A program made the translations under genes and the position numbers. 64,000 bases of DNA, from assembly GCA_020912385.1 (NCBI GenBank), contig CP087218.1, positions 1,674,001-1,738,000 on the forward strand. Reading direction: 5' to 3'. This document shows positions 10,207 through 23,100 of the stretch, piece after piece; positions within the stretch are counted from its first letter, which is position 1, and the number at the start of each line of letters is the position of its first letter. This DNA comes from Neofusicoccum parvum. Taxonomy: Eukaryota > Ascomycota > Dothideomycetes > Botryosphaeriales > Botryosphaeriaceae. The notes under the pieces were generated by a model that worked only from the letters and a program-made list of their open reading frames with translations, had not been told where the DNA came from and did no database searches.

Positions 10207-11218
10207 AGGACGGCGGGATTTCTGATACCGACTCCGAGTCTTTTAAGCTTGTGATGGTGCAGCGCCAGGGGCAAGATCAACGGAAGGAGGAACCAGAGGA
10301 TTCTAAAGATGAGGACGCAAATATTAAAGGCGTCAGCGAAGCGCCTTCTGATCCCAATTCAGATTCCGACGTCGAAACCCGAGGATCTGGCTTTCGACCG
10401 CCGTCTAGCAGCGTTACTCGATCAAGCAGCGTTGGCCGAGAAAACGAACCTCACCACTAAGCTCGCGACGAGATTCTTGACCGCCGGATTGCTCAACCAC
10501 CGGCGCCTGTGACAGAATACCAAACCAACCTCGCAGAGTCTTGTCGCGGGGCTTGTGAAAATACTATGGTAGAAAGCAGTGGGCCAACAGAACCAATCAG
10601 AACAACCGGAGAATCAGGACGCTGAAGCGGAGGATACTGGAGAACAGCTTGATAGAGAGATATTGTTTCGTTTAGAGTGGGGATCTGTAAGCGACTATAG
10701 GCGGCTAGCGGCTAGCTTTGTTCTCTATAGGAGAAGTGTGATGAGGGTATCGGGCCCTTCAAATAAAATCCTTAGGTTCTTCGTGCAGTATAATACTCCA
10801 AGACGTAGATGCCCCCGTCGGCGGTTGAAGCATTTGTCCGGGCACAAATGTGCAGTGAAAGAAATGCCAAATGCATTCGCATGGATACTTCAACTACCCA
10901 TGTGTGAACTTGATGTAATACCTTCCAAACAGACCTCGTTATCGTAGGAGCATGGAGTAAGATAGTGGGAAGTTAACGACTCGTTCTCGATAATGACCGA
11001 AATCCGGCTTCCAAATAATTACCAAGCATCACCATACGATACTTTACAGCAAAATGTTTCACAGAGTCACTTGAGAGCACTGAGGGTTGTTGATCGTGTA
11101 AATAGAAACAAATAAGGTTTACAATCAGGGCCGCTGTTCTTTGTTCATTTCTTATGTATTCAGCATTAGATAGTAGCAATATTGGGTATCCACGACACGT
11201 AGGCAAAAAGAATGCAGA
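10207..11218. other. Degenerate region downstream of the ankyrin fragment
   Basis: About 1 kb with broken, Glu/Asp/Ser-rich short frames on the plus strand (10207-10950), then AT-rich DNA. Nothing matches a known family. It may be decayed coding sequence of the same rearranged gene. Confidence 0.4.
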
Positions 11219-12394
11219 TTATCTCCTTCCATCCGCATCCTCACCTTCGCCCTGCTCCTGTCTCGCCCTCCTCGCCCTCTCCTCCGCCGCCCGGGCCAAA
11301 ACTTCCCTCCTACTCAACCCGTCCCCCGCCTCCGTCACCCTCCCGGAGCTCCCCACGATCGGCGCACCACCTCCACCCAGCACAAACTCCCCACCAGTCC
11401 ACCCGCCGTGATCGAACACATCCCCCCTCCTCTCCGGATCATCAGCGGGTTCATAAACTTCATCCCCACCAACTCCTCCAACTCTCCTCCCCCCGTCCCT
11501 CCAATCCCCCTTCTCCACCTCCCTCTCAATCTCCCTACACAAATTCCAAAAATTCCTATCATGCTCCCCCCACACATTATGCGCCAACTCATGACACAGC
11601 GTCCGCCTTATCGTCTTATAATCCCTATACCCATCATACGCATCCGTCCGCAACCTCAACTCAATCACCTCCCCCGCATTCCGATTCAGCCCCAACGTCC
11701 TGCTCTCATGCGTCGTATGCATCGCCGGATCCATCTCCGTCAGCAACCCCACGCTGAACTTGTGCCTGCGCATCGCCGCGCGTATGCCCGCATCATCCCG
11801 CAGCCGCTCCAGGAACGCGGTGCTGCGCTCGGGGCGCGGCAGGTGGGCCAGCGGACGCAGGGCGTGGAAGGTGTACGCCGCGTCGGCGGACGCGCGCGCG
11901 CTGCCCGCCACGCCGCGGCCGGTGGTGCGCGCCGGCACCGCCGGCGCCACCGCGTACCGCCGGTTCTGCCGCGCTGAGTGCGCGGCGCGCTCGCTCGAGA
12001 CGGTTTGTTGTAGTGCGGAGACTTCGGCGGCTGTGCTGCCCATGAGGACGATCTTGCGGGTGGCGAGGGGGGCGAGGGCGAGGGTTGGGTCGCGGAAGGG
12101 CGGCTTGAGGAGGCCGGGTTTGGGGGTGATGAGGAGCTTTTGGTGGATGGGCGGGATGGAGAGCGTGGTGGCGATGGCGGCGGAGAGGTCGGTGATTGTG
12201 GCGGTGGGGGGTAGGTGGAGGGTGTGCGGTTGGCCGTGGTGGGTGAGGGTTATGCTGAGGGTGTTGGAGGCGGCGGCGGCGGCGTCGTCGTCGGGGGTGA
12301 GCGGCGAGGACATGGTGACGTCGTCGGCGGCGGTTGCTGTGTCGGGTGGTGGTGTTTCGCGCGGAGGATGTTGTGGTTCAGCGCTCGATGCCAT
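11219..12394 (-). CDS. Ubiquitin-like/WLM-domain metalloprotease (Wss1-like family)
   Basis: Single-exon gene for 391 residues, with its ATG at 12394. The acidic, Ala/Pro-rich N-terminus leads into a ubiquitin-like fold at about residues 45-118 (NTLSITLTHHGQ..., ending ATRKIVLMGS). A WLM domain follows at about 155-295. Its zinc site is intact: HELAH at 268-272 and the third His at 278 in VWGEHD. The tail is Gly/Arg/Glu rich with a basic end. WLM proteins are relatives of Wss1/SPRTN, DNA-protein-crosslink and SUMO/ubiquitin-linked proteases. Fungi commonly have this separate ubiquitin-metalloprotease fusion form, whose substrates are less well known. Probably nuclear. I infer an active protease because all three metal ligands and the Glu are present. 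Confidence 0.9.
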   Translation of the reverse strand: MASSAEPQHPPRETPPPDTATAADDVTMSSPLTPDDDAAAAASNTLSITLTHHGQPHTLHLPPTATITDLSAAIATTLSIPPIHQKLLITPKPGLLKPPFRDPTLALAPLATRKIVLMGSTAAEVSALQQTVSSERAAHSARQNRRYAVAPAVPARTTGRGVAGSARASADAAYTFHALRPLAHLPRPERSTAFLERLRDDAGIRAAMRRHKFSVGLLTEMDPAMHTTHESRTLGLNRNAGEVIELRLRTDAYDGYRDYKTIRRTLCHELAHNVWGEHDRNFWNLCREIEREVEKGDWRDGGRRVGGVGGDEVYEPADDPERRGDVFDHGGWTGGEFVLGGGGAPIVGSSGRVTEAGDGLSRREVLARAAEERARRARQEQGEGEDADGRR

Positions 12395-13294
12395 GGTGGA
12401 GGTTTGGCCTGGGTCTGGCGGAGGAGATGTGCGGTCGAGGCGGCGGCATGGTGGTCGGCGCGCGGTAGGTAGGATGATTACATACGGAGACGTCGGGAGC
12501 TTGCGGTCGGCTTCGCCCAGCTTCGGAGCTCTTCGCCATCGCCTCCGTCATCACCTCATTTGTCATCAACAAACGCCGCCGCCGTCGCTGCCTGAGGACC
12601 CCGACGCTCACCCCCACCACGAGACTAGCATGCTTCGAGAAGCGTATCCCAGCGCCTGCGTGCCTGATACGACGAGCTTAAACGCGCTTCCGAGCACGGC
12701 TATCCGACGTAATTCGGTCCGGTCCAGCGTGTCTCGGCGTATCCAGGCTCTCGGAACCCGCCATGCCTTCACGAATACGCGCATTCCCTGAAGAGCCGGG
12801 GTGGTCCTTCAAACTCAATCGCTTTGACGATTCCGAAGGGCATGGTGCTTTCCATGCCAACTCGACTTTGGGGTCCCCTTACTGTACACTCCCACCAAGG
12901 CATAGCCGTGCCTGTTGTGCTCGTCTGAGACACAGCCGCCCAGCTTGCAAGGGGAGAAATAAGGCTCACATTCCGCAACTGTCGCGGATTGTGTCATCAT
13001 TTATTTTGTTTGCTTTCACGGTGACAAGGCCTCTCCTATGCCAACGAACATGCCGCTGTAAGACAAATCCTTCCTTCAGCCAATGCTAATCTTTTTCCGC
13101 TATGCCAATCAAAATGTCCAAGAAAGAGAGTAAAGACGCCAATATAAGATGCTGTAGCTTCGACCAAACACCCGGGTATCATGCCTAACACGCTCACACG
13201 CCATGTGTGAAAAGAGGAACAAGCTTGGCCAAGCAAGAAGCAACAACAACCAACCATACCAAATAGTCCGCCCATCGTCAAGGTCGTATCGAGT
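12395..13294. other. Intergenic region upstream of the WLM gene
   Basis: About 900 bp holding the WLM gene promoter (nearest 400 bp) and the 3' flank of the LicD-family gene. No supported gene or repeat. Confidence 0.5.
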
Positions 13295-14363
13295 TTAAGA
13301 AGTGGGCTTGTCCGGGTCATCTTCAACCTTCATCCACAGCCGCTCTTCCGGATTGAATCGGTGCCTATCATTGAACGTTAACACCTCTCACACAACCGGT
13401 TTCGACTTTAACGCAGGGTGAGACCTACCCTTCATACTCAGTCGCCGTCAGCGCCTTTTCCTGGTATTCCTCAACGAGGATCTTGTCGTACGCATACGGA
13501 ATCAAAGCCGGCACGCCTTCGTAGGAGCTCTCGCGCATGGGATACAGGTCGCTGGTGTGGTAATTGTGATTGTTCTTGCAGCTCCAGACGCCCGGGTTGC
13601 CCTCACGATCTGTCTCGCTGAGGCCGGTGATGTCGATATACAGGCCGTTGCTCGTATCGATCCAGCGAGCGTCGATGATGTTCATGCCATCGCCGCGGAC
13701 GCGCTCCTCCGAGTGGGGGTTGACGTCGAGCAGGTAGGTCCGCTCGACGCCGGAGCCGTCGGCGGAGCGGTAGTGGACCCGGGTGCGGTTGTGGTTGTGG
13801 GCGAGGAAGGCGAGGGTGCGGTCGGCAACCTGGGTGTCGACGTCCCAGTCCCAGGGCAGCATGCGGCCGCTCCACCACCAGCCCAACAGCGTGCCGTGTG
13901 CAATCCACGTCTCCAACCCTTGCTTGCGGAACCACGTCAGGTAGGCGCGCGTCATGTGGCGAATGGTCGTCTTGCGCTCGTCGTCGGTGACGACGCCGTC
14001 AAAGTAGCGGACATCATAGTGGCCGAGAATGTCGTTACCGCTGTATAACTCAATTAGACACTGCTCCAACAAAACTCCGTCTTCACCGGCAGACGAGAAC
14101 CTAGAGTGGAATTGGCGGGGTAGCTTACCCAGGCTCATCTGCGATCAGTTAGAAGAGTTGTTCTGTGGAGTGAGGTGGGAAAATAAAGTGGACCTACGAA
14201 AATACTTGGCCGGATCCAAGGCTGGCCCAAGGCCATCCGGTTCTCGATCGGCCACGTCCCCCGGATCGGCGTCCCGTTCCTGAACGGCGGGTAGCGCTGT
14301 TGCTAACACGGCATTCTGGGCGAAGACGAGGCACGCTGCAGCCGCATACCGCAGGACCCTCAT
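13295..14363 (-). CDS. LicD-family (Mnn4-like) secreted protein with a 10-nt microexon
   Basis: LicD-domain protein, related to fungal Mnn4-type regulators or transferases of mannosylphosphate on cell-wall glycans and to bacterial phosphocholine transferases. Exons on the minus strand are 14198-14363, 14129-14138, 13429-14040 and 13295-13364, giving 285 residues. Residues 1-22 are a signal peptide (MRVLRYAAAACLVFAQ...). The 10-nt second exon is needed to produce the conserved YFHEPGG..ILGHYD entry to the domain. The core motif is GTLLGWWWSGRMLPWDWDVD, with the Asp-x-Asp pair that is catalytic in LicD transferases. The C-terminus is short and acidic. The protein is compact compared with yeast Mnn4 and lacks a lysine/glutamate repeat tail. 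It probably acts in the secretory pathway. The donor residue it transfers cannot be told from sequence. Confidence 0.88.
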
Positions 14364-17300
14364 GGCTAGCGCGGAAAACAAACAACACGCGCTTCGCCTC
14401 ACACAAGAACGCGCGCGCAAGAAAGCCGGGCCGGTTTCTGCGGTTTGCTGGGAAGAGCGCGCTAGACGGCCGCGGCCTCAGGACTGGCGGAACTAGGGAT
14501 ATATGTCCGCCCTCGAAAATGCCTTTGTGGAAGCAGCGGATGCTTAGGGCGGTGAGCGGGCAAGACAAGGCTGGAACGGGAATGCGGGTAAAATGGTGTG
14601 GGACCCGCGACGCGCGGCGGAGCTGACGTATGGCGTTGGAGAATAGATTGCACGGACAGAGGGGTTCAGCGTGGGTGGGAGGACGAGGCGGCGGTCCGGC
14701 AGGTGGTCAAGAGGTGAGCGCAGGAAGATAAGGCAGGTTCACGGATTGGCGGACTGCAGGCCCTGGGCGGCGGACGAAGCTCTCCACTCGGCGGCGTGAA
14801 GTCGGCGGCACCGCGTAGAGGCCAAGAGGGAGCGCGGCGGAAGCAAAGGGCTGAGGAGGAGATAATATAAGGCTGCGAGCCGGGCTGCGGCGTAGGCGGC
14901 GTGGTCGCGTTCGGCGCGGCAGCCCATGTACGTCAGGATTCGCGGCGGCACAGTGCGGGAGCGCGATGTATCTGATGCCCGGGGCACAAACGGGGCAGGC
15001 GCTCGCGTGAACGCGTGAGAGCAGTGCCATTGGCGGCGGCGGGCACGCAGTCACGCCCGTCAGACAGGGCACTGCAATCCTGCCGGCTAGTCGGCATGGG
15101 GCGCCAAGCCCGGCCAAGCACACGCCGAGGGCGTGCTGGCTCTGCTTAGGGAAGCAAGCGCTGCGAAGTCGAGTGGGTTGCGGGATGGTGCTTGTATGAC
15201 GCGGCTGGGGGAGAGAGCGCAGCCCCGGCCCGCTGCACGCGACCACTTTCCTTGGCCAGCAGCTCCCGCAGCGCAGCCGCCCGCCGCGAACCCCGTCTGT
15301 TTCCGCGCCGCCCACACACCACCGGGGAGTGCGGAGAAACCGCCTGCCCCGGCGTGGGCGCGTCGCTCGCCGCACCCACCGATCCACGCTGCGCGCAGCA
15401 CCGTGAGGCGCATTGCGCGTCGTCCTGTCTCAACCGGGGGCGCAACGGCACGGCAACGGCAAGCCAAGCGCACAGCCGGCGCGCCACAGGAGCAGCCCGG
15501 AGGTCGGAGATAAGACTCGGTTCATTCGTGAGGGCGGGCACGGCTGCTGAAAGATCCGTCAACCTAATCCTGCATCCGGCGCTTCCTCTCAAAAAAAGCA
15601 GCACAGAACAGACACAAGATGCGAGCACCGAGCAGCAGCCGGCGGGGCTGCCTGCCTGGCGCCATATGGCACGACCCGGCGCTGGCCTGAGCCCTCTGCC
15701 CCTGCAACCCAACGCCATCCCCGCTGACCTCACGCTCCACCGGAGATCCAACCATTCGTGGTGGCAGAGAAGACGTTACACAGGCTGCCTGAACCGCTAT
15801 CCACGTCGCCTCGGCGCATCGGCTGTTTACGGTGCTTGCTCGTCTGCTCAATCCCACCGCGCCCTACTCTGTGCCCATGTACGTGTACTTGCGCCCACTC
15901 GGCGGACCAGGAGCCGCCGACCAATAATGGATGCACGTCCCTGCAATCCTCCTGTGCAAGGAACAGACGAATGATCGGCAGGCAATCATATCACTTGTGG
16001 CACGGGTGGCCGGTGTGACAATTACATCCGTTCGCGGTCGTCTTCCACCCTGCCTGTGTCTTGCCCTCTGTGCAGCCTCGCCTGGCTAAAACAGTTTCAA
16101 CCCTTCCACTCTTCCTGCCAGACGAGCGTTATAATCGCGCGCCGCAAAAAGCACATCTCCTCTGAATGCAGGGCTGCACAAATCTACGTCCATCGACGCG
16201 AGACGATTATGCGTATTCGCATTGCTCTCTTCTATCTATCTCCCCTTCGTATTCTCGTTTCCCCTCATCACAGCCCCACCACCAAGCCAATTTATAAAAA
16301 TATTTCCCCATGAGTGAGTACCCACAGCCCACCTATCTATCCCCACCGCAAGCGAACGTGCTGTGGCTGTGCTATATTCCATCTCGTCCGCCAAGACCAC
16401 CAAAGCCACCACCACGGGCAACGAAAACCAACCCCTCCCCTCCTCCCCAACCCAGCCAAGACGACACCAACACCGGTATCCCATTCCACTCCCCTTATCT
16501 TTGTGCCCGGTTCTGGAACCTGCAGTCGCCCACAAGAACCAAACATTCCCCCGTACCTTTATCCGCAACGAAAGCAGCAACAGCAGCAGCGTGTCTCAGC
16601 CGCTCACCCCTCCCCTCCAAGCAGCCTTCCACGACCAAGAAAGTCATAGCCTCGATGCGCTGACCAGAACGAACCGGACCTCACCACACGCTCACACATC
16701 CCAGCAGCCACAGCGCCAAGGAGATGCTCGCGGGACGATCGATTGACGACAGGGGAGATGAACGGCCGCAAGCCACCACCACCAGCACAGAGAGCGCGCG
16801 CACCAGGGCGCACACGGCGTCCTCGCTCCCACCTGAAAGTAGGGGCGGCACCTACTCGCGACCAGACCTCCACCTCCACGGACGCCGTCGATGATCGTCA
16901 AAGGAGGGACGGAGCCGCCGACGGGTGCGTCCCCGTGCCCTGGGAAATGCGTGCCGGCAGAACACGAAGGGAGGCTGCGCCCCCCTTTGGCTCGGATTAA
17001 TATGGTGACCTCTTTGCTTGGACGATCTGCTGTCCCGTAAGTAGATTGAGCAGTTGCAGAACGGCCCGCCGCGCCCCTCCTTTGGCGAGGTCCGGCTGTG
17101 GTGGCCAAGGGGTGCCTCAGCCCTGCGCACTATCGACTTGGCTTTCTCTTGTTTTCTCTTGTTCCTGGCCCGCCTTCCTGTTCGGTGCTTCGACATCTGC
17201 CTATCAGCAATCAGCCGAATCACACGTGGGAGTGCTTGGGTATTTAAGGAACCGCTTGTTCGCGAGAGCATCAAGGTATAGGGACACGAGAACAGACGAG

Positions 17301-17577
17301 ATGCAAAGATAGGTACGTCAAGGAAGAACAGGCTTTCACTCAGCCTCCCTTAGATTGGTAGTAATGAATACATACTACATGATCTCATGCCAACATGAGC
17401 TATCGTATCCGAAAAAAAAACGAGTTCGCAGCAGTGTCTGCCGGCACGTTCAGAGTATCTCTCGAGATGAAACCGAATACGGAAAGATAACGCCATATTT
17501 TTCCAAAGATAATTCAAATGCCGCCGCTTGGAAAAGAGTAATCAAGGAACGCAAAGTTATGGGAAACGAGTCCCTCC
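14364..17577. other. Long GC-rich gene-free stretch
   Basis: About 3.2 kb between divergently placed neighbours. Many overlapping GC-driven ORFs occur in several frames, all Arg/Pro/Ala/Ser rich, with no conserved motif, signal peptide or consistent splicing. It holds the promoter of the LicD gene and the 3' flank of the GABA transaminase gene. An unannotated non-coding transcript is possible but not shown. Confidence 0.5.
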
Positions 17578-19170
17578 CTATGCCTTGAGCACCGACTCAA
17601 GACGCTCGAGGAAGATGTCGGCGTGGTGCTTCTGGAAGATAAGCATGGGCCTCAACCGCACAGCGGCGGCACCGCTGCCACCAATGTTGATACCAGCACC
17701 CTTGGCGTTCTTGAGGACCTCGTCACGGCGCGGGCTGTCCCAAGCGATGAAGGTACCCTGGCCCTTGCCACGAAGGTTCTGGATCTCGTTGGGGTACTGC
17801 TGCGCCAGGCGCTCGAGGCCTGCGTACAGGTAGTCACCGGTCTGGGCGGTGTTCTGGACCAGGCCGAGGCGCTCGATCTCGTTGATGATGCCGCGGAACA
17901 GGAGAGCGCGGGCGGGGTCACCCATCCAGGTGTTGAACTGACGGTAGGGCTTGTTGGGCCTTAGGTCGTCGTTGCCGAAGTAGTAGCCGGCGGTCTGGGC
18001 CTTCTTGGAGAAGGTGACCATGTCGGGAGGAGTCGTCATGTTCCAGTGCTCGTGAGCCCAGAACTTACCGGTGGCACCAACGCCAGTCTGGACCTCATCG
18101 ACGATCATCAGGACGTCGTTACGCTTGGTGATCTCGCGCAGGCCGTTGAAGAAGGCGGGGGAGGCGTGGTTGTCACCACCCTCAGACTGGACAGGCTCGA
18201 TGATGATGGCGGCAGGAGGGTTGTGGTACTCCTTGATCAGACGCTCGGTCTCCTCAAGGCAGCGCTTCTCCTCAGCCGCGTTCTCAGCGGCGTGCTGGTC
18301 AAGCGGGTACTTGAGGTTGGGGAAAGGAGCCTGGGGCCAGTCGAAGGCGGGGATGTCAAGCTTGTGGATGGGCTTGCTGCGGGTGGTGCTGAGGGAGCCG
18401 AAGAGACGGCCGTGGAAACCGGCCTTGAAGGACATGATGGACAGCTTGGGCGCACCAGGGACGGTGTTGTTCATGGCAGTCTCCATCTCCTCGGGGGTGA
18501 ACTCAACGTCAGGGCCACCACGCTGCTGGCGCCTCTTCCACATGAAGGCCGCCTTGTATGCCAGCTCGTTGGCGTCAGAGCCAGACTGGGCGGTGAAGAC
18601 CTGGTCGAGGCCCTTGGGCGCAACCTTGAGGATACCGGTCTCGAGGATGTCGGCCCAGTCGTGCTGGGGGAAGTTGCCCAGGGCAGGACGGTTGATGATG
18701 GCGCTGGCCATCTCGGGAGAGCTGGAGGCGAGCAGAAGGGAGGCGTTGTTGTACCCGACGGGGATCGAGGCGATCTGGGCATACCTCGAGGGTTGTCAGT
18801 ATCGCAATTCCGACTCATTGATTAGGCGGTGAACTCACACGTCCAGCAGGACATTGCCGTCCAGGTCGGCGATATAGTTGCCGTAGCTGTTCCTGTAGTC
18901 GGCCATCATGTTCAAGCTCCTCGTGTCGAACACCTTGCTGAGCTTCTCGATCGCCTTCGCGCTCTGCGGGCCGGGAATGGCACCCTTGACGACGGGGCCG
19001 GCAGGCTCGTCGGGGAAGAAGGGCTGCTCGCCGGCAGGCGCCGAGGCGGCCGCAGCAGCAGCAGAGGCATACTGGCGGCTCACGGGCGTGGCAATGGCGG
19101 CAGACGGGCGAGCAATGGCGCGCGACGCGCACGGCCGCAGCCTGCTGGCGGTACGGAGGAAGGAGGACAT
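17578..19170 (-). CDS. gatA: 4-aminobutyrate aminotransferase (GABA transaminase)
   Basis: Class-III PLP aminotransferase that converts GABA plus 2-oxoglutarate to succinic semialdehyde and glutamate. It is the orthologue of Aspergillus gatA and yeast UGA1. Exons on the minus strand are 18839-19170 and 17578-18784, phase 2 across a 54-bp intron, giving 512 residues. The N-terminal 30-40 residues are Arg/Ser/Ala rich and lack acids, so mitochondrial import is likely. Conserved features are FTAQSGSDANE (PLP phosphate region), FKAGFHGR, IIEPVQSEGGD, IVDEVQTGVG and the Schiff-base Lys in TFSKKAQTAG (about residue 370). In Aspergillus this gene is induced with lamA/lamB by omega-amino acids. The lamB-lamA pair is about 38 kb away in this window. 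The intact length and all key residues argue for a working enzyme. Confidence 0.95.
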
Positions 19171-20169
19171 GTTGGAGGCTGGAGCTGGAGGGAGAGGTCG
19201 CGGGAAGATTGGGAGCTTTAAGCTCGGGTTAAGCCGCCGATTGCCGTGCGCGAGTGTTGCGTGGCGCTCTTCTCCGCGCGAGCTGTGTGCGGCAGATGCG
19301 CTGTCGGTGCGAGCGTCGGAGCCGGTCACGCGGTGGGATCCGGGTGCAACTTGGTCTGCACGGCGGGCTTGAGAGCAGCTTGCTAATATGGACGAGGCAG
19401 AGCGCGAGCGGTGAGGTGAGTCAATGGCGTGCAAGAGTGGGAGCGGCGACGGCAGAGATGAAGCTTTAAAGCTCCCCAGGCCGGCGGCGGGGCGAGCTAT
19501 CGATTGCAGGGGTCGCGCCGCGCGAAAGGGCCAAGCTCGCGCCCTTGACGCCGTTGCACGCAATGCGGTGAATTTGACTGGCCGTAGCTCGTTTTGGCCA
19601 GTCCACGCGAGCCTTAAACGGCTCCAGATCCAGCAGGCCTCCGCGATCGCTCCAACTGCCTCTCCACGGAGCCGCCTGAGGGCGTATACGGCGGCGGAGC
19701 GTGTACGGCGGCACTCAACCCTCTGCCGGGCAAGCACATGATAACGCACTGCCGGCCGACCGCTTCAAAGCATTACCAAATTTTGTAATATGTATGGGCC
19801 GCCGTCCGATGGACGACATGCATTCTTGACAAATTCCTTCCATTGTTTTCCACTTCTCCCCGCTCCCCAAAGCTGTCGTACCACGCCCACGATACATACG
19901 TGCCGCGCTGCTCGAGGCCGAGCCCCCAGTGCCGTCTCCCGTGTCGCCGTTGAAATGCAAGACCTTGCCGGTTCGATAACGCCTCCCGTTTAGCAGCCAG
20001 GCCGTAGCCGTCCTTGTTTTTGAACCACTCGACTCGGAATCCTCCAAATCAATGCAAACCCCATTAAAAGAAAGATTATTGATAGCCAAAAATCTCCCGC
20101 CAGAACGTATGCACCAGTGCCTTCTCAAGAAGATGGGCCAACTTCATTGACCACCAAATCCACCATACA
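19171..20169. other. Intergenic region, gatA promoter and set2 3' flank
   Basis: About 1 kb upstream of gatA, GC rich, with no supported ORF. It should contain the gatA promoter and the terminator of the set2 gene. Confidence 0.5.
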
Positions 20170-23100
20170 TCATCTACCATTAGCGACACCAAGCTGTCGA
20201 AGGCGTTCCGGGTTTGCGCCCTCGAAGTTGTCATATGAGTCACTTGTGGACGGGGTCGCCAATTGCATCGGACTGGGGTGGCCGTTCGCTCCCGAAACGT
20301 CTCCGAGCTCTGCCTTCACAGCCCTGTTCCTCTGCGTGCCAAATTCGGTCTTTCCCCGCATGCCCTCAGCTGTCGTGCTATTGGTGGGCGTGTCAGCCAT
20401 TTCGTCCTCCAGTGAATCCAACGCAGCCTGCTGAAAAGCGTCGGATATGTCGGCGTTGTCGATCGCGTCGCCTTGTTGGTCGAATGTCGTGCCGTCAGCA
20501 GGCGGCGGAGGCGGGGGCGGCGGGGGAGGGGTATCGTTTTCAGTCGACTTCAGCCTCTTGGATTTATCGTCCTCCATCCTTGCGCTATGCAGAACCTCGT
20601 CTTCCCTCTTACGTTTGGACGAGGTGTCGGGAGATTCGTCTGGTGACTCCTCCTTTGTATCCACGTCGTCAGATGCATCACGCATCTCGTCGTCTTCATC
20701 TTTGACGTTCCGATCGCCCGGAGCACCCGGTTCGCCCGGGGGAGTTGTGCTACCCGCAGTTGCAGCTTTCTTTCTCTCGAGTTTCTTCTTCTTCTCACAT
20801 GCCTTTTCCAATGTCTCATGGACATGTTTCTTCACATCTCTGATATTCTTCTCGGGAATCCTGGTCGGATCAGAGACACGCCCCCGCTTGTAGTCCGAAT
20901 TGACGATCTTTTTAGAAAGCTGTATAATGTCAGTAAGAAATTAGCTCAATAGGGAGGTGCAACCTACCTCTTTTCCAAGCCGCTTGAGGTCTTCCTTCGG
21001 AAGCTTCTTGCTGAACTTGTTCAGTACATAGCTGACATGAGGGAAAATCTAAAGTCTTTATTAATACTAATCTCACGCCGTATGAACTCCTCACTTACAG
21101 TGTTCTCGTAAATTTTCTTCTGCTTGTCCTCGCTATACGATCTCCACTTCTCTTCATGTGGCTGCTTTTCTTTCTTAGCCGAATCTGGCTGCGGAGTGCT
21201 ATCGCCGGGGGTTTGGCTTTTCGGCGTTTCCTCGGTAATGCTGCGAATAATGTCCTGTAGTCTTTGCTGCTGCGTCTTCTCCTTGGAAGGAGGTGGCGGA
21301 GGCTGTGGTGCTGGAAGGGTCGGACGCTGCCAGGTTGTAGCACCACTGGCGCTGTAGTAGTATGTCCTATTGTTCTGGTCTTGAGTCATGAACCATCCGT
21401 GAGGCAGTGGGTGGAAATGGGGCGGACGACGGAATGGCCTCGCGGGTCCGGGAAAAGGCCTGGCAGGTATAGGATTGCGAGGCCCAGAAGGACCGCGCGG
21501 CGCGTCGGGCGAAGTCGAGCGCTCCTTAGAAGGGCGCTCGTTGCGGTCCGCACGTCTAGAGTCGATGACGTTGGCTCCGTTCTGCTCGCGTTTGACCCTG
21601 GGGATCCTGTACTCCATTTTAAGTTGACTCCACTCGTGAAGTAGCCTGGAGGCTTTGCTCGAGACCCTCTCGTCCTCACAGGCCGTCAGCTTTTCGACTG
21701 TTTCCTCGATATTGGAGTTTTGAATTTTGTTGCGCGAAAGACGGGGCATCTTATCCAAAATCTCGAGAACCTGTAGAGCGACGTTGTGATCATCCATAAA
21801 AGTGTTAAGAGTTGTCTTGAGGATCTGGTATCCATGCATTCTGATGACGCGGTTCATGACCTTTTCGTCGTCGTTGAGCTGAATACGGTTCAGAAGCTTG
21901 ACAGCAATCCACTTCTCCTTGCATTGCCTAAGCGTGGCCATGACCTTAGTGACACTGCCTTCATCAAGAGACTTAGGCTGAACATTGTTGACATATTCCT
22001 CGTCATCCTCGGATGTCTTTTTCTTGCGGGGCTTCTTGGCGACAGCGGTGTCCCAGCCGTCAGCATCATCAATGCCAAGAGCCTCGATCATAGTGTGGGA
22101 CAACTTGGTAGCGTTGTCGGTCTGCGTCTTGCCGCCAATGTAACCAGTGCAGTTCGGCTCGCCACAGTAGCATGGCTGCGGATCTGCGCCATAGCGGTCC
22201 ACGTTGTAGTTGAATGTAAGTTCCTCGCCGGCTTTGATGTACCGCTCGGCAAAAATACCCATGCGCAATTTGCTCTCCACAACCCACTTGTCGACAAAGC
22301 AGTTGGGATTGCAGGAATGATTGCAGAAACGACCAAGGTTACCTTTCTTTGTCGCATCGACGAATTCGCCTTTGCTTAGTGACATGAAATAGAAATGCTT
22401 GATCCTTTCCTCATCATATTGGACCATACGATTGCGAAACGACCGTTCATTGATGACCTCGCCGATGTACTCGAAGATGAAATCGTTTGGCTTGAGGTCA
22501 GTGTTGGCGCGGAGACCGTAGCCTTTCTTGTCCGTTTTGATGACCGTGACGTTGGCGTACTGCTTTTTGTTGATTCGCTGGTTCTGACAGTTAGGGCCGC
22601 ACCCACAGTCGCGGATGCACTCCATCTTGGTCGCGCGATTAATGCAGTCGGAGTCCTCCCCGCACGCAAGATTCTTCTTGCTTTCAGCATCTGTAGTACT
22701 ATCAGCATAGCCGGCTCAAATGACGATGAAAATTGATGCCATACCCCATTCCTCGGCACAGTCGCAGTCGATAGCAGGCTCTGTCGAACCCAGGCTCTTG
22801 TTGGCATACGTGCAGCTCGGGAGGACGTCGAACGTGCCCAAGGCCTCGGCAGTCTTGTCTTCAGCATCCAGAAAGAGTGGCGGCGGCCTCGAGACGACCT
22901 TTTGCGATGTCGTGCGGGCGAGCTTGGGTCCCTTTCCAGGCTCCATCTTGAGGGTGATTTCGCCACCGAGGATTTCCTCGTGCTCCGAACCCTCGCCGGG
23001 TGACTCGCTGCTCCTCTCCATCTTGACCGGCGTTTGTGACCTTGACTTGACGGCCTCCTCGGGCGATGCAGCAGCGCCGTTCGATGCCTCGGGGCGCTCT

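Noticed and set aside
15146..15974. Overlapping 200-260-codon ORFs in the 14.4-17.5 kb stretch
   Set aside because: Open in many frames because of high GC. Arg/Pro/Ala-rich products with no domain, splice consistency or conserved block.
18046..18832. Plus-strand ORFs of about 250 codons opposite gatA
   Set aside because: Antisense shadows of the highly conserved aminotransferase exon.
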